From: Corynebacterium mucifaciens
GTDB lineage: Bacteria > Actinomycetota > Actinomycetes > Mycobacteriales > Mycobacteriaceae
Assembly: GCF_012396315.1 (NCBI RefSeq)
Contig: NZ_JAAXPF010000008.1
Location: 1-64,000 of the forward strand
Length of the DNA: 64,000 nucleotides
Reading direction: 5' to 3'
A model generated the notes under the pieces. That model had not been told where the DNA came from and did not search any database. It saw only the letters and a program-made list of their open reading frames with translations. The position numbers and the translations under genes are program-made. Positions 63,768 to 64,000 of the stretch are shown piece by piece (the stretch's first letter is position 1; every line of letters begins with the position of its first letter).

Positions 63768-64000
63768 ATGAATGAGCATGAACTGATCCAGTGGCTCACC
63801 TCGTGGGTCGAGCGAGCCACGGGTGTGGACTCGGTGGATCCCACCACCCCGCTCGAGACGTACGGCCTTGCCTCCCGCGACGCGGTGATCCTCACCGGCG
63901 AGCTGGAGAAGCTGCTCGGCCGCCGGGTGGACCCCACCGTGGCCTACCAGTACCCGACCATCGCGGCACTGGCCAAGGCGCTGCTCACGCAGGAGCGGGT
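63768..64000 (+). CDS. pks13: Polyketide synthase Pks13, N-terminal acyl carrier domain (cut by window end)
   Basis: The first 77 residues or so read as an acyl carrier domain: MNEHELIQWLTSWVERATG, then YGLASRDAVILTGELEKLLG, with the phosphopantetheine Ser in LASRD, and YPTIAALAKALL. This is the N-terminal ACP of Pks13, which receives the acyl chain from FadD32 and condenses two fatty acids to mycolate. The gene continues past the window end. Confidence 0.88.
   Translation, partial: MNEHELIQWLTSWVERATGVDSVDPTTPLETYGLASRDAVILTGELEKLLGRRVDPTVAYQYPTIAALAKALLTQER

Overview
The window is a GC-rich actinobacterial chromosome segment that I assign to a mycolic-acid-containing Corynebacterium. The evidence is the cell-envelope block on the right, which carries UDP-galactopyranose mutase, GlfT2, a PAP2 phosphatase, the decaprenyl-phosphate phosphoribosyltransferase UbiA, AftB, two mycolyltransferases, an Rv3802c-like lipase, FadD32 and the start of Pks13. 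The species cannot be fixed from the sequence alone. Left part (1-6.7 kb): a partial HTH gene of mobile-element type, the ugpAEBC uptake operon for glycerol-3-phosphate-type substrates, and an alanine/glycine:cation symporter. Copper region (6.8-27.9 kb): two directly oriented IS6-family copies bracket about 19.4 kb of copper genes, in the manner of an IS26-type pseudo-compound transposon. The left copy is frameshifted and the right copy is intact. The cargo holds a DUF1541 lipoprotein, a cytosolic Csp copper-storage protein with 18 cysteines, an archaeal-type (type II) GAPDH, a DUF305 lipoprotein, a CopB-type ATPase with a CPH motif, an HMA chaperone, the CopRS two-component system, CueP, a Tat-exported multicopper oxidase, an Lnt paralogue with Ser in place of the catalytic Cys, a frameshifted M23 peptidase, a small membrane protein, an orphan Phd-type antitoxin, CopZ, a CopA-type ATPase with a CPC motif, and CsoR. 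Two regulatory layers can be read directly: two CopR-type 9-2-9 direct repeats and two CsoR-type palindromes. Remnants of ccsX, ccsB and VKOR genes show that a thiol/cytochrome-c maturation module decayed here. Part of it is duplicated outside the right IS and part is inverted. Housekeeping middle (28.6-43.4 kb): LCP protein, CPBP protease, DUF2891, pheA, a zincin, a septum-formation protein, a GntR regulator, serS, an acyltransferase, a HAD phosphatase, a DUF559-like protein, glpK, a peptidoglycan amidase and glf. Islet (45.1-48.5 kb): three less GC-rich genes (DUF4143 ATPase, a protein with an Abi_C-like motif, a double zinc-ribbon-like protein) lie between two 28-bp direct repeats, one of which is the 3' end of a conserved membrane gene. 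This looks like a site-specific insertion and a candidate defence cargo. Four tandem 23-bp repeats precede its ATPase gene. Right part (48.4-64 kb): SulP and GAP-family transporters with a TetR regulator that has two visible operators, then the arabinogalactan/mycolate block from glfT2 to pks13.
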